Shown piece by piece: positions 1 through 7,088 of a stretch of DNA of 7,734 nucleotides. The stretch comes from a bacterium (GTDB lineage Bacteria > Pseudomonadota > Alphaproteobacteria > Rs-D84): NCBI GenBank assembly GCA_014802705.1, contig JAAVBR010000057.1, positions 1 to 7,734 on the forward strand. Reading direction: 5' to 3'. The notes under the pieces are model-generated. The model did not search any database. It worked only from the letters and a program-made list of their open reading frames with translations, and was not told where the DNA came from. Positions within the stretch are counted from its first letter, which is position 1; the number at the start of each line of letters is the position of its first letter. A program made the translations under genes and the position numbers.

Positions 1-56
1 AGCAACCCGGACACCCAGTACGACAATTTACGATATTTCATAAAGTGGAATTTCAT
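1..56 (-). CDS. secF: SecF, protein translocase accessory subunit (partial, N-terminus only)
   Basis: Only the first 18 codons are in the window; the gene runs off the left edge. The visible peptide starts MKFHFMKYRKLSYWVSG, which fits the SecF N-terminus: a short basic-aromatic stretch leading into the first membrane helix. An AGGAG ribosome binding site (64-68) lies 7 bases before this ATG. A second in-frame ATG at 62 sits only 1 base from that site, so I chose the start at 56. The gene follows the secD stop by 23 bases on the same strand, the usual yajC-secD-secF order. In known systems SecF pairs with SecD in the inner membrane and uses the proton-motive force to pull exported proteins outward. 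The identification rests on position and a short match. Confidence 0.8.
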   Translation of the reverse strand, partial: MKFHFMKYRKLSYWVSGL

Positions 57-79
57 GATCATACTCCTTTTGGACCGGC

Positions 80-1636
80 TTACTTTTTAATAAACCAAAT
101 TTTCTTGTTATGGCCGGCCATATACCAATCGATCAAAACCTTGGACAGCATCAGGCACGTAAACAATGTCGTGATCACCCCGATCGACAGCGTCACCGCA
201 AACCCGCGGATGGGACCGGCGCCGAACTGGAACAAAATCAACGAACAGATTAAATTCGTTAAATTCCCGTCCAAGACCGTCTTGGTCGACCGATGGAAAC
301 CGTTGTCCACCGCCCGCAGGGTCGTCGCGCCCGCGCGCACTTCGTCACGAATACGTTCATAGGGCAAGATATTGGCGTCCACCGCCATCCCCAGCGTCAA
401 CACAATCCCCGCGATCCCCGGCAACGTTAATGTCGCCCCGAACAAGGCGGACACCCCGATAATCATGGCCAAATTCACCAGCAACACCACATCGGCAATC
501 ACCCCGAACGCGCCATAGCACAGGATCATATATAAGATAACAAACAACACGCCGACGGCCGATCCCACCTTGCCTGCGGCAATGGTGTCTGCCCCCAGGC
601 CCGCGCCGACGGTGCGTTCTTCGATCACGGTCAGCGGCGCCGGCAACGCCCCGGAACGCAGCAACACGGCCAAATCCTGGGCCCCCTGCAGGGTAAAGCC
701 CCCGGAAATCTGGCCGCGCCCGCCCGGAATTGGTTCCCGGATCACCGGGGCCGACAACACGCGGCCATCCAACACGATGGCAAAGCGTTCCCCCACATGT
801 TCGGTCGTCAATTTCATAAATTTGCGCGCGCCGGTTGTATCAAAGACCGTCGTCACCACCGGCATGTTGTTTTGATCATGCGCGGCCTGGGAATCTTTCA
901 GGGATTCCCCGGACACCTCGACCCGGGAATAAACCGGAATCTTTTGGTCCGGCGCATCCATGTGCGGCAAAAATTCCGTTCCGGCCGGCGCATGCGCCGC
1001 CGCCATTTGATCCGGGGTCACACTTTCGTTCACCAAATGGAATGTCATTTTGGCCGTTTGCCCGATCAATTCTTTGATCCGTTCCGGGTCGTCCACCCCC
1101 GGCAATTGGATCAAAATATATTTGCCGCCCTGGCTCTGGATAGACGGTTCCTTGGTCCCCAGCGCATCGATACGCCGCCGCACGATTTCGATACTGCGCG
1201 TCAAGGCATCCGACACCATTTCCGATTTTTGTTTTTCCGAATACGACAACCGGATCAATCGCCCATCCGTCGTAATGTCCACCGAATTGCCCAACAGGCT
1301 TTTTAACCGACCCTTGGCCCGGCTGACATCCGCGGCATCGCGCACCGCAAAGGACACCGTCCCGTCGCTTTTGCGCAAATTGGAAAACCGGATCACCCCT
1401 TTGTCGCGATCAATCAAGGCCCCGCGCACATCGTCATAGAGCTGATTGGTCTTTTCCGCAAACATGGTTTGGGTGTCGACCTCTAACAACAACTGGGCCC
1501 CGCCCCGCAAATCCAGCCCCAACGGGATCGGTTGAATCCACGACGGGAAATACCGCGCGGCCGACGGCAACATCGTCGGCACCGCCAACAACACCCCAAA
1601 GACCGCAACAAAAATAATGGCCAATTTCTTAAACAT
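80..1636 (-). CDS. secD: SecD, protein translocase accessory subunit
   Basis: This 518-residue inner-membrane protein helps the SecYEG channel complete export, with SecF, using the proton-motive force (family knowledge). Visible landmarks are an N-terminal membrane helix (about 4-24), the P1-domain signature LGLDLRGG (39-46), a second conserved block IEIVRRRIDALG (149-160), and LQLPG-like ILIQLPG (174-180). The GFTLQGAQDLAVLLRSGALP block (313-332) precedes a C-terminal bundle of five helices (about 355-505) that includes GMAVDAN (416-422). Length is normal for the shorter SecD type. Two places differ from what I expect in the most conserved helices: ANILPYERIRDE (421-432) has Pro425 where a Leu/Ile/Val-Ile/Phe pair is usual, and DGN (456-458) replaces the usual DAN. 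The gene starts 18 bases after the yajC stop and is followed by secF. The start is supported by the fit of the first helix; AAGGG lies 10 bases upstream of it. Confidence 0.96.
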   Translation of the reverse strand: MFKKLAIIFVAVFGVLLAVPTMLPSAARYFPSWIQPIPLGLDLRGGAQLLLEVDTQTMFAEKTNQLYDDVRGALIDRDKGVIRFSNLRKSDGTVSFAVRDAADVSRAKGRLKSLLGNSVDITTDGRLIRLSYSEKQKSEMVSDALTRSIEIVRRRIDALGTKEPSIQSQGGKYILIQLPGVDDPERIKELIGQTAKMTFHLVNESVTPDQMAAAHAPAGTEFLPHMDAPDQKIPVYSRVEVSGESLKDSQAAHDQNNMPVVTTVFDTTGARKFMKLTTEHVGERFAIVLDGRVLSAPVIREPIPGGRGQISGGFTLQGAQDLAVLLRSGALPAPLTVIEERTVGAGLGADTIAAGKVGSAVGVLFVILYMILCYGAFGVIADVVLLVNLAMIIGVSALFGATLTLPGIAGIVLTLGMAVDANILPYERIRDEVRAGATTLRAVDNGFHRSTKTVLDGNLTNLICSLILFQFGAGPIRGFAVTLSIGVITTLFTCLMLSKVLIDWYMAGHNKKIWFIKK

Positions 1637-1654
1637 CTTTCTTATACCCTTATG

Positions 1655-1963
1655 TTATTCTACGGACGCCACGGCGTTTTTTGATACCTCGATCACAACG
1701 CCTTTGGCAATTTCCAATTCGATGGTTTTATCGCCGATTTTCTTGATCGTGCCATAAATGCCGGCGGCCATCACCCGATTGCCCACCTGCAAAGATGCGA
1801 TCATTTTCTGATATTCGGCCATGCGCCGTTTATTCGGACGCACCATAAACACATATAAAATCCCCAACACAATCAGGCAATACGCAATCATGCCCCACGT
1901 ATCGTTCACCGGGGCGACGGCGGCGTCCATGACGGCCTGACCAACCTCTGCTGTGGTATCCAT
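1655..1963 (-). CDS. yajC: YajC, Sec translocase accessory protein
   Basis: A 102-residue single-pass inner-membrane protein. A short N-terminal segment, a hydrophobic helix (about 24-41) and the FMVRPNKRRMAEYQKM block (39-54) are the YajC signature. The cytoplasmic tail contains the expected L-x-x-G-[ND]-x-V followed by a glycine turn (LQVGNRVMAAGIYGTI, 58-73). In known bacteria YajC associates with SecDF and SecYEG; it is not essential. The start is supported by an AAAGGAG site (1971-1977) 7 bases upstream. It is the first gene of the yajC-secD-secF unit and has a plausible promoter of its own in the gap after mutL. Confidence 0.95.
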   Translation of the reverse strand: MDTTAEVGQAVMDAAVAPVNDTWGMIAYCLIVLGILYVFMVRPNKRRMAEYQKMIASLQVGNRVMAAGIYGTIKKIGDKTIELEIAKGVVIEVSKNAVASVE

Positions 1964-2004
1964 GATAAAACTCCTTTATATCCTTGTTCTTACTGTCATA
2001 CGCA

Positions 2005-2034
2005 ATCTTAGTAAAAAAAACGGCGCGCTGTAAA
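2005..2034 (-). promoter_or_regulatory. Likely yajC-secDF promoter
   Basis: On the minus strand, TTTACA (2029-2034) and TAAGAT (2005-2010) are separated by 18 bases, a reasonable sigma70-like pair with 5/6 and 4/6 matches to consensus. Transcription would start near 1998, about 35 bases before the yajC ATG. The spacer contains a run of eight T. With the weak stem CGG-g-TGC / GCGCCG just before it (2021-2047), that run could also be an imperfect terminator for mutL. I see the motifs directly; which role, or both, is inference. Confidence 0.45.
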
Positions 2035-2050
2035 GGAAATAGTGCACCCG

Positions 2051-3844
2051 TTAAATCCGTTCGAACATCGCGTCCAATTCATTTAATGAAATGACTTTAT
2101 AGACCGGGCGCCCGTGATTGCATTGCCCCGCCCGCGGCGTTGATTCAATGGCGCGCAGCAACGCGTCCATTTGGGCCACGTCCAATTTTTGCCCCGCCCG
2201 CACCGAATGATGGCACGCAAACGTCGCCAGTTTCAGATGCAGCCGTTCCCCCAACTGTACCGAATGGTCATTGGATCGAACCTCGTCCGCAATGGTCCGA
2301 AACAGGGACACCCAATCCAGGTCCCAATCGGCGGGCTTTTCAAAAATGGCGACGGCGTCATCGCCAAAGGCCTCTATCACCAGACCGGCCGGGCGCATAT
2401 CGTCCGCCACAGACAGGACGGCCGTCGCCTCTTCCGGGCGCAAAGACACCACAATCGGCGTCAACAGGGGTTGGGTCTTGATCGTGCGGGTGCGCAACTG
2501 TTCATAGACAATGCGTTCATGGGCGGCGTGTTGATCCACCAGGACCAAGCCGTCCGCATTTTCCGCGACAATGTATTTATGGCCGATTTGCCCCACCACA
2601 CGCCCCAGGGGCCGTTCATCCCACGTGGGCGCATCATCTGACACGGGCGCCGGTGTGGACGCAGGCGTCGGTACCGATACAGGGACGGACATCGCGGTAT
2701 CCGGCGCGGGCCGCACCCCAAACACATCCGCCAAGGGGGATCGCGCCGCCCGGGCATGCACCCCAAATTCCATCGGCACCGCCCGCGGTATTTCAAAATT
2801 TTGCGGTGTGGGTTTCGGGCTGTATACGGGCATTTCCGGCGCATGGGCCGATTGGGATGCCGCGGGCATCGCCATTGTTTCGGCCAATCGCGTCCGCAAT
2901 GTTTTAATGATAAAACTGCGGACGTGGGCGGGTTCTAAAAAATGCACCTCGGTCTTGGCGGGGGAAACGTTGACGTCCACCGATCGGGGATTTACCGTTA
3001 AATACAGGGCACAGACCGGAAATTCCCGCGCATGCATCACATCCATATAGGCCGCACGCAGGGCGCCGACCAAAACCTTGTCCCGGACGGGGCGACCGTT
3101 TACAAACAAATATTGATCCGCACTGGACGCACGCCGCAACGTCGGTTCGGAAATAAATCCTGTCAGGCGCATCTGATCATCCGACGACGAGGTTGCATCC
3201 ACCGCCAACAGGCGTCCCGCACAATCGGCCCCCACCACGGCCACCACGCGGTCGGCCAAATCTTGGTTGGATGGGAAACGCCATTTGTCGTTCAGGGTAA
3301 ATCCCACGTCGGGCCGCGCCATGGCCAATGTTTTGACCGTATCGGCGACCGACATCATCTCGGCCCGATCGGTCCGCAAAAATTTTAATCGGGCGGGCGT
3401 CTTGCCAAACAGATTCTTGACCCGAATGCGCGTGCCGCTTTCCCAGTCACTGGGGCGTACATCCATCGTGTCACATGTCAATTGCCACCCGTGATCCGCC
3501 CCGCGCAGACACGTATCGATGGTCATATCCGATACAGACGCGATGGATGGTAACGCTTCGCCCCGGAAACCCATAAAATTGATATTCAGCAAATCATCAT
3601 CGGGCAATTTGGATGTGGCGTGCCGCTGAACACAGCGGGTCAGATCATCCGTCCCCATCCCCGATCCGTTGTCAATCACACTGATCATCGTGCGCCCGCC
3701 GTCGGTCACATCCACGACAATCTGGGTGGCCCCGGCGTCCAGCGCATTTTCCACTAATTCTTTGACCACCGACGCGGGACGTTCGACCACTTCGCCGGCG
3801 GCGATTTGATTGATTAAAAAATCGGGTAAAACGCGAACGGGCAT
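2051..3844 (-). CDS. mutL: MutL, DNA mismatch repair protein with endonuclease motif
   Basis: At 597 residues from the chosen start this is a full-length MutL, the ATPase that links MutS mismatch recognition to strand removal. The N-terminal GHKL ATPase shows NQIAAGEVVERPASVVKELV (12-31) with catalytic Glu29 and Mg-binding Asn33, DNGSGM (58-63), and RHATSK with GFRGEAL (74-98). A Pro/Ala-rich linker (about 325-405) follows. The C-terminal domain carries DQHA-x2-E-x4-E (437-448), ACHHS (543-547), CNHGRP (575-580) and a terminal FERI (594-597), the set seen in MutL proteins with built-in nicking activity. This fits an organism without MutH. The reading frame stays open for 33 more codons into greA, but MPVRVLPDFLINQIAAGEVV matches the normal N-terminus, so I start at 3844, 10 bases after the greA stop. 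No good ribosome binding site is visible, so translational coupling to greA is likely. Confidence 0.96.
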   Translation of the reverse strand: MPVRVLPDFLINQIAAGEVVERPASVVKELVENALDAGATQIVVDVTDGGRTMISVIDNGSGMGTDDLTRCVQRHATSKLPDDDLLNINFMGFRGEALPSIASVSDMTIDTCLRGADHGWQLTCDTMDVRPSDWESGTRIRVKNLFGKTPARLKFLRTDRAEMMSVADTVKTLAMARPDVGFTLNDKWRFPSNQDLADRVVAVVGADCAGRLLAVDATSSSDDQMRLTGFISEPTLRRASSADQYLFVNGRPVRDKVLVGALRAAYMDVMHAREFPVCALYLTVNPRSVDVNVSPAKTEVHFLEPAHVRSFIIKTLRTRLAETMAMPAASQSAHAPEMPVYSPKPTPQNFEIPRAVPMEFGVHARAARSPLADVFGVRPAPDTAMSVPVSVPTPASTPAPVSDDAPTWDERPLGRVVGQIGHKYIVAENADGLVLVDQHAAHERIVYEQLRTRTIKTQPLLTPIVVSLRPEEATAVLSVADDMRPAGLVIEAFGDDAVAIFEKPADWDLDWVSLFRTIADEVRSNDHSVQLGERLHLKLATFACHHSVRAGQKLDVAQMDALLRAIESTPRAGQCNHGRPVYKVISLNELDAMFERI

Positions 3845-3854
3845 CGGAAATGAT

Positions 3855-4325
3855 TTAGTCTTTAAATTTGACTTCCAAAATCTCGTACTCTTTTTCCCCG
3901 GCGGGCAGACGCACCACACACGTGTCACCAACGCATTTGCCAATCATGGCGCGTCCCACCGGCGATGTGCACGAAATCACCGTGCGCCCGTCGGATTCCA
4001 CATCGGACAAGATCCGACATTGCATCCGATTGCCATCTTCATCTTCGGCCACGACGCGCGCGCCAAAGACCACCCGATCGCCGGACAAACTGTCCACATC
4101 AATGACCGACGCGTTTTCCACGATATTTTCGATAAAGCCGATACGCTTGTCGATCTGGCGCTGCTTTTCCTTGGCCGCGCTGTAATCGGCATTTTCCGAC
4201 AAATCCCCCAGGGATCGCGCCCATTGAACCACTTTCAGGATTTCGGGGCGTTGCACCTCTTTCAAATCCTTTAATTCTTTGATCAGCGCGTCAAACCCCG
4301 CGCGTGAAATTGGTTTTTTCTCCAT
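3855..4325 (-). CDS. greA: GreA, transcript cleavage factor
   Basis: A 156-residue protein, the standard GreA length. GreA inserts its N-terminal coiled coil into the secondary channel of RNA polymerase and helps cleave backtracked RNA, rescuing stalled complexes. The coiled coil covers about residues 10-75 and carries the tip signature GDLSENADYSAAKEKQ (40-55) with acidic Asp41 and Glu44 at the positions known to coordinate the catalytic metal. The C-terminal FKBP-like half includes SPVGRAMIGK (120-129) and ends PAGEKEYEILEVKF (141-154), both typical. The start is supported by AGGA (4333-4336) 7 bases before the ATG. It is the first gene of a greA-mutL unit with its own promoter and diverges from lptG. 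Confidence 0.97.
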   Translation of the reverse strand: MEKKPISRAGFDALIKELKDLKEVQRPEILKVVQWARSLGDLSENADYSAAKEKQRQIDKRIGFIENIVENASVIDVDSLSGDRVVFGARVVAEDEDGNRMQCRILSDVESDGRTVISCTSPVGRAMIGKCVGDTCVVRLPAGEKEYEILEVKFKD

Positions 4326-4355
4326 TTTTATATCCTGTCTGTTCTATTGCCCCTA

Positions 4356-4384
4356 AGTATTCATTTTAATTTTGCAATTGTCAA
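4356..4384 (-). promoter_or_regulatory. greA-mutL promoter
   Basis: On the minus strand a perfect -35 TTGACA (4379-4384) is followed after 17 bases by AATACT (4356-4361), a 4/6 match to TATAAT. Transcription should start near 4349, leaving a leader of about 24 bases that contains the greA ribosome binding site. The -35 box falls inside the spacer of the lptG promoter on the other strand. Confidence 0.7.
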
Positions 4385-4400
4385 TCGAACAGGCTATACT
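4372..4400 (+). promoter_or_regulatory. lptG operon promoter, nearly leaderless
   Basis: TTGCAA (4372-4377) and TATACT (4395-4400) are separated by exactly 17 bases, a good sigma70-like pair. Transcription would start near 4406-4408, only 3-5 bases before the ATG at 4411. There is therefore no room for a ribosome binding site, and the mRNA would be close to leaderless. The element overlaps the divergent greA promoter. Confidence 0.65.
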
Positions 4401-4410
4401 TTTCATTGAT

Positions 4411-5460
4411 ATGAGTATTTTGACACGATTTTTAATGCGGCGTTTCTTTGGCGGGGTGGGACTGGTCATGTTGATCGTCTGTGGGATTATTTTCGCCGTG
4501 ACCTTTGTCGAACGCCTGCCATCGAATCCGACCGCCGTGGCCGCCATGGCGGAATCCTGGGTGCGCCTGTTGGAATATGTGCCGCTGTTTTTGCCGTTGG
4601 CGGTGTTTATGGGAACCCTGGTCGCGGCGTATAATTTAACGAAATCCACGGAAAGCATTATTGTTTCCAGCGCGGGCCTGTCCCCGTACCAGGCGGCGCG
4701 TCCCTTTTTGGTGGGGGCGGCCTTGATCGGCCTGTTGGCGACAACGGTGGTCAATCCCTACTCGGTGAACCTTAGCATGCGCAACATCAGTGCGACGCAC
4801 CTGAAACTGGTGGACAACGCCATTTGGCTGCGCGAGGCGTCCGACACCGGCTACATCACGCTGCGGGCCCAACACATGCGCCCCGTGGGGGATGATTTGA
4901 TGTTCGGCAATGTGTTGATTTTTACCCAGGGGGCCGATTTTCACGTCACCACCCGGGTAGAGGCCCCTGAGGCACGCCTGACCGATAACGGCCTGCATGC
5001 CGATGCGGCGACCATTTGGAATGAAACGGGCACGGCCCGCACCGGCGCATGGGATATGACGACGCGCCTCAATCCCCGGACGGTGTTGGATCGATACCTG
5101 CAACCGGACCAGATTTCATTCTGGGCACTGCCGGGCTTTATCCAGAAAATGGAATCCATCGGCGTGCCGGTCCGTGGCCATTGGGTTCAGTTCTGGACAC
5201 TGCTGTTCCTGCCGCTGACCATGATTGCGATGGCAACATTGGGGGTGGCATTTTCCCAAACGCGTCAACGGCGCAATTACAGTTTTGGGGTTAAATTCGG
5301 CCTGGGGGTCTTGACGTGCTTTGCGCTGTATTTCCTGTTGAACATGTTCAACGCCCTGGGGGCGACGGGGGCGTTACCGCCGCTGTTGGCGATTATTGCG
5401 CCGCCCCTGATTATCATTGCGGCGGCCGGCACATTTATCGCCAGTTTTGATACGATTTAA
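4411..5460 (+). CDS. lptG: LptG-type permease of the LPS export ABC transporter (LptF/LptG family)
   Basis: A 349-residue inner-membrane protein of the YjgP/YjgQ family. LptF and LptG form the membrane part of the LptB2FGC complex, which extracts lipopolysaccharide from the inner membrane and passes it to the periplasmic Lpt bridge (family knowledge). The N-terminus MSILTRFLMRRFF is the expected amphipathic start. Helices lie at about 13-33, 55-75 and 95-115, then a periplasmic beta-jellyroll region (about 120-255), then three helices (about 258-280, 295-317 and 320-345). The cytoplasmic loop STESIIVSSAGLSPYQ (79-94) is the usual coupling segment, and WLREASDTGYITLRA (about 134-148) fits LptG better than LptF. 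A TTG could start the frame at 4372, but that codon is the promoter -35 box and MSILTRFL is the family start. The usual lptF partner is not adjacent. Confidence 0.85.
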   Translation: MSILTRFLMRRFFGGVGLVMLIVCGIIFAVTFVERLPSNPTAVAAMAESWVRLLEYVPLFLPLAVFMGTLVAAYNLTKSTESIIVSSAGLSPYQAARPFLVGAALIGLLATTVVNPYSVNLSMRNISATHLKLVDNAIWLREASDTGYITLRAQHMRPVGDDLMFGNVLIFTQGADFHVTTRVEAPEARLTDNGLHADAATIWNETGTARTGAWDMTTRLNPRTVLDRYLQPDQISFWALPGFIQKMESIGVPVRGHWVQFWTLLFLPLTMIAMATLGVAFSQTRQRRNYSFGVKFGLGVLTCFALYFLLNMFNALGATGALPPLLAIIAPPLIIIAAAGTFIASFDTI

Positions 5461-5483
5461 CCACAGACCAAGGAAACATCATC

Positions 5484-5615
5484 ATGCCAATCAAAAAGAA
5501 AAATACCAAACGTACGCAAATTATTTTCTGGGCCGTGATCGCGGTGATCGTGATCTTGATGATCATTTCGTTCAGCCCTGTTCGTCAAATGACCGAAATC
5601 GTCCTGTATCCATGA
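5484..5615 (+). CDS. Small single-pass membrane protein, unknown function (43 aa)
   Basis: The peptide begins MPIKKKNTKRTQ, a strongly basic cytoplasmic segment, followed by one hydrophobic helix (about 13-31, IIFWAVIAVIVILMIISF) and a short tail ending in VLYP. By the positive-inside rule the tail faces the periplasm. A good ribosome binding site, AAGGAA (5470-5475), lies 8 bases before the ATG. The stop codon overlaps the start of the recombinase gene as ATGA, a classic sign of translational coupling. The start lies 23 bases after lptG. The basic-helix design, ribosome binding site and coupling argue for a real gene. I do not recognise the family. It may be a small partner of a membrane complex, or mainly a coupling leader for the next gene. 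Confidence 0.7.
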   Translation: MPIKKKNTKRTQIIFWAVIAVIVILMIISFSPVRQMTEIVLYP

Positions 5616-6463
5616 ATTATATCGAGATTTATTTAGAGGCCCTGGCCGCCGAAAAGGGGCGCGGCATGCGCACCCTGGAAAGTTACGGACGCGATCTGCG
5701 GGCGGCGGCCGAACAAATCGGGGATTTAACCACGGCCACCGCGGCGGATTTGGGGGAATATTTGGCGCACCTGCACGCGCGACCGTCGTCCATCGCGCGC
5801 AAGGCGTCATCCCTGCGGGGGTTTTATAAATTTTTAATGCTGGAAAAAATCATCACCGTCAACCCGGCGGCAAATTTAGAATTGCCGAAACGGGAGCGGG
5901 CGCTGCCTAAATTTTTAACCACGGATGAAATCGATCTGTTGATTTCGTCGGCGGGGGATGTGCGGCATTCGGTACGCCTGCGCGCGATGATTGAATTGCT
6001 CTATGCATCCGGGCTGCGCGTATCGGAACTCTGTGAATTGCCGGTGACGGCCATTTTGGGGGATCGATTGCTGATTCATGGCAAAGGCGCCAAAGAACGC
6101 ATGGTGCCCATGCATGACGGGGCGATTGCCGCCCTGAATAAATGGATGGCCTTGCGCGACGGGGACAGCAAATATGTCTTTCCCTCTACCGGTCGGTCGG
6201 GGCACATTACCCGCGATGCGTTTTTTAAAATCTTGAAAAAATGCGCGGTGTTGTCCGGCATTGATCCCCAACGGGTCAGTCCGCACGTCCTGCGCCATTC
6301 GTTTGCGTCGCACCTGTTGGCGGGGGGCGCAAATCTGCGGGCGATTCAAACCATGTTGGGGCACGAAGACATCGCGACCACCCAAATTTATACGCACGTG
6401 ATGCCGGAAAAACTGGTTCAAACCGTGCAGACACATCACCCCTTAGGCAACGGAAAGTTTTAA
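5612..6463 (+). CDS. xerD: XerD-like site-specific tyrosine recombinase
   Basis: A 283-residue phage-integrase-family recombinase. The N-terminal SAM-like core-binding domain (about 1-85) is followed by the catalytic domain with all key residues: Arg136 in YASGLRVSEL, Lys158 in HGKGAKER, His225 and Arg228 in SPHVLRHSFASHLL, His251 in LGHEDIATTQIY, and the nucleophile Tyr260. The tail THVMPEKLVQTVQTHHP resembles XerD (a run ending H-H-P) more than XerC. Known XerC/XerD pairs resolve chromosome dimers at dif, a site of two 11-base arms and a 6-base centre. I start at 5612 rather than at the upstream in-frame ATG (5417) inside lptG, because MNYIEIYLEALAAEKG is the normal N-terminus and overlaps the preceding stop as ATGA. 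It lies about 0.6 kb from a putative inversion switch, so a role there is possible but unproven. XerC or a dedicated invertase remain alternatives. Confidence 0.88.
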   Translation: MNYIEIYLEALAAEKGRGMRTLESYGRDLRAAAEQIGDLTTATAADLGEYLAHLHARPSSIARKASSLRGFYKFLMLEKIITVNPAANLELPKRERALPKFLTTDEIDLLISSAGDVRHSVRLRAMIELLYASGLRVSELCELPVTAILGDRLLIHGKGAKERMVPMHDGAIAALNKWMALRDGDSKYVFPSTGRSGHITRDAFFKILKKCAVLSGIDPQRVSPHVLRHSFASHLLAGGANLRAIQTMLGHEDIATTQIYTHVMPEKLVQTVQTHHPLGNGKF

Positions 6464-6468
6464 CAATC

Positions 6469-6960
6469 ATGATAAAGAAATGCGATCATTTGGGATGCAC
6501 CAAGGCCGGCACATGCCGCGCGCCAAAAACGCGCGACCTGCGTGAATATTGGTGGTTTTGCCGGGAACACGCGGCCGAATATAACAAGAATTGGAATTAT
6601 TACGCCAACATGACCCCGGCCGAGATTGAGGCCGACTGGGAACGCCAAACGTTTGGCAGCGCACATACCGACCGCCCCACGGGCGATGCCGACGCGGCCA
6701 AATTCATCCACGATTTTGTGATGGGACGCATGGGTGGCACGACACGCCCCACCCCCAAAAGCACCCCTGCCCCGATTTCGGCGGCCTTGAAAACATTGGG
6801 ATTGCCGGTCACGGCCACATGGCGGGATGTGGGGGTGCGCTATCGCGCCTTGGCCAAGAAATACCATCCCGACACCAACACCGCCCCGGACGCCGCGGCA
6901 AAATTTACCCAGGTTTCCGCCGCATACGACACGTTAAAGAAATATTTCACGGCCAAATAA
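6469..6960 (+). CDS. J-domain (DnaJ-like) protein with N-terminal Cys cluster
   Basis: A 163-residue protein. The C-terminal J-domain (about 104-160) is clear: ALKTLGLPVTATWRDVGVRYRALAKKYHPDTN with the essential HPD at 133-135, then the helix FTQVSAAYDTLKKYF. J-domains stimulate the ATPase of DnaK-type chaperones. The N-terminal region has Cys5, Cys10, Cys16, Cys31 and His34 in an aromatic-rich stretch (REYWWFCREH), which could bind zinc. I recall this layout from small alphaproteobacterial J-proteins. It lacks the Gly/Phe and C-terminal substrate domains of DnaJ, so it is probably a specialised co-chaperone with an unknown client. It begins 5 bases after the recombinase stop and is the last gene of the lptG unit. 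No terminator is visible after it. Confidence 0.9.
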   Translation: MIKKCDHLGCTKAGTCRAPKTRDLREYWWFCREHAAEYNKNWNYYANMTPAEIEADWERQTFGSAHTDRPTGDADAAKFIHDFVMGRMGGTTRPTPKSTPAPISAALKTLGLPVTATWRDVGVRYRALAKKYHPDTNTAPDAAAKFTQVSAAYDTLKKYFTAK

Positions 6961-6967
6961 ATCCCCC

Positions 6968-6996
6968 TTGCCAAAACCGGCTGTATGCGGTATAAT
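6968..6996 (+). promoter_or_regulatory. Strong fixed promoter for the secreted-protein gene
   Basis: TTGCCA (6968-6973) and a perfect TATAAT (6991-6996) are separated by 17 bases, the best promoter in the window. Transcription should start near 7003 and read rightward through the putative invertible segment into the gene that ends at 7702. It lies outside the inverted repeats, so inversion would not move it. A GGGGG run (7007-7011) lies 10 bases before an ATG at 7022 that opens a 15-codon ORF (7022-7069), which could be translated in the present orientation. Confidence 0.8.
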
Positions 6997-7020
6997 CCGT
7001 GGGGTTGGGGGTAATTTTAC

Positions 7021-7035
7021 TATGCCTAATCCAAA
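7021..7035 (+). repeat. 15-bp repeat, copy 1 (TATGCCTAATCCAAA)
   Basis: This is identical to the copy at 7105-7119, in the same orientation. It is the outer arm of the left putative recombination site; with the spacer GGGACG (7036-7041) and the inner arm TTTGCATACGA (7042-7052) it has an 11-6-11 layout. If the segment between the sites is inverted, the two copies face each other as a perfect 15-bp inverted repeat around GGGACG. Confidence 0.9.
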
Positions 7036-7088
7036 GGGACGTTTGCATACGACAAAATTCCCAAAATAAAAATCCCAGATTTCCGCAC
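7026..7088 (-). other. Displaced translation start and signal-peptide half (20 codons on the minus strand)
   Basis: On the minus strand GGAGG (7095-7099) is followed by six A and a GTG at 7088, an ideal ribosome binding arrangement. The frame reads VRKSGIFILGILSYANVPLD and stops at 7026. The first part looks like the charged and hydrophobic half of a Sec signal peptide, but it runs into a stop as soon as it crosses the left repeat. A free 20-residue peptide is unlikely to be the purpose. I read this as the missing 5' end of the secreted-protein gene at 7106-7702, currently pointing the wrong way. Confidence 0.7.

Noticed and set aside
2140..3050. Several plus-strand open frames opposite mutL
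   Set aside because: Shadow frames of a GC-rich gene: Pro/Arg-rich translations with no motif or ribosome binding site.
3845..3943. 33-codon N-terminal extension of mutL into greA
   Set aside because: It overlaps the greA C-terminus in another frame, and the normal MutL N-terminus starts at the ATG at 3844.
4372..4410. TTG start giving 13 extra residues on LptG
   Set aside because: The TTG is part of the promoter -35 box, and MSILTRFL at 4411 is the expected family start.
5417..5611. 65-codon extension of the recombinase
   Set aside because: It overlaps the lptG end and the whole small membrane ORF in another frame; the ATGA-coupled start at 5612 fits the family.
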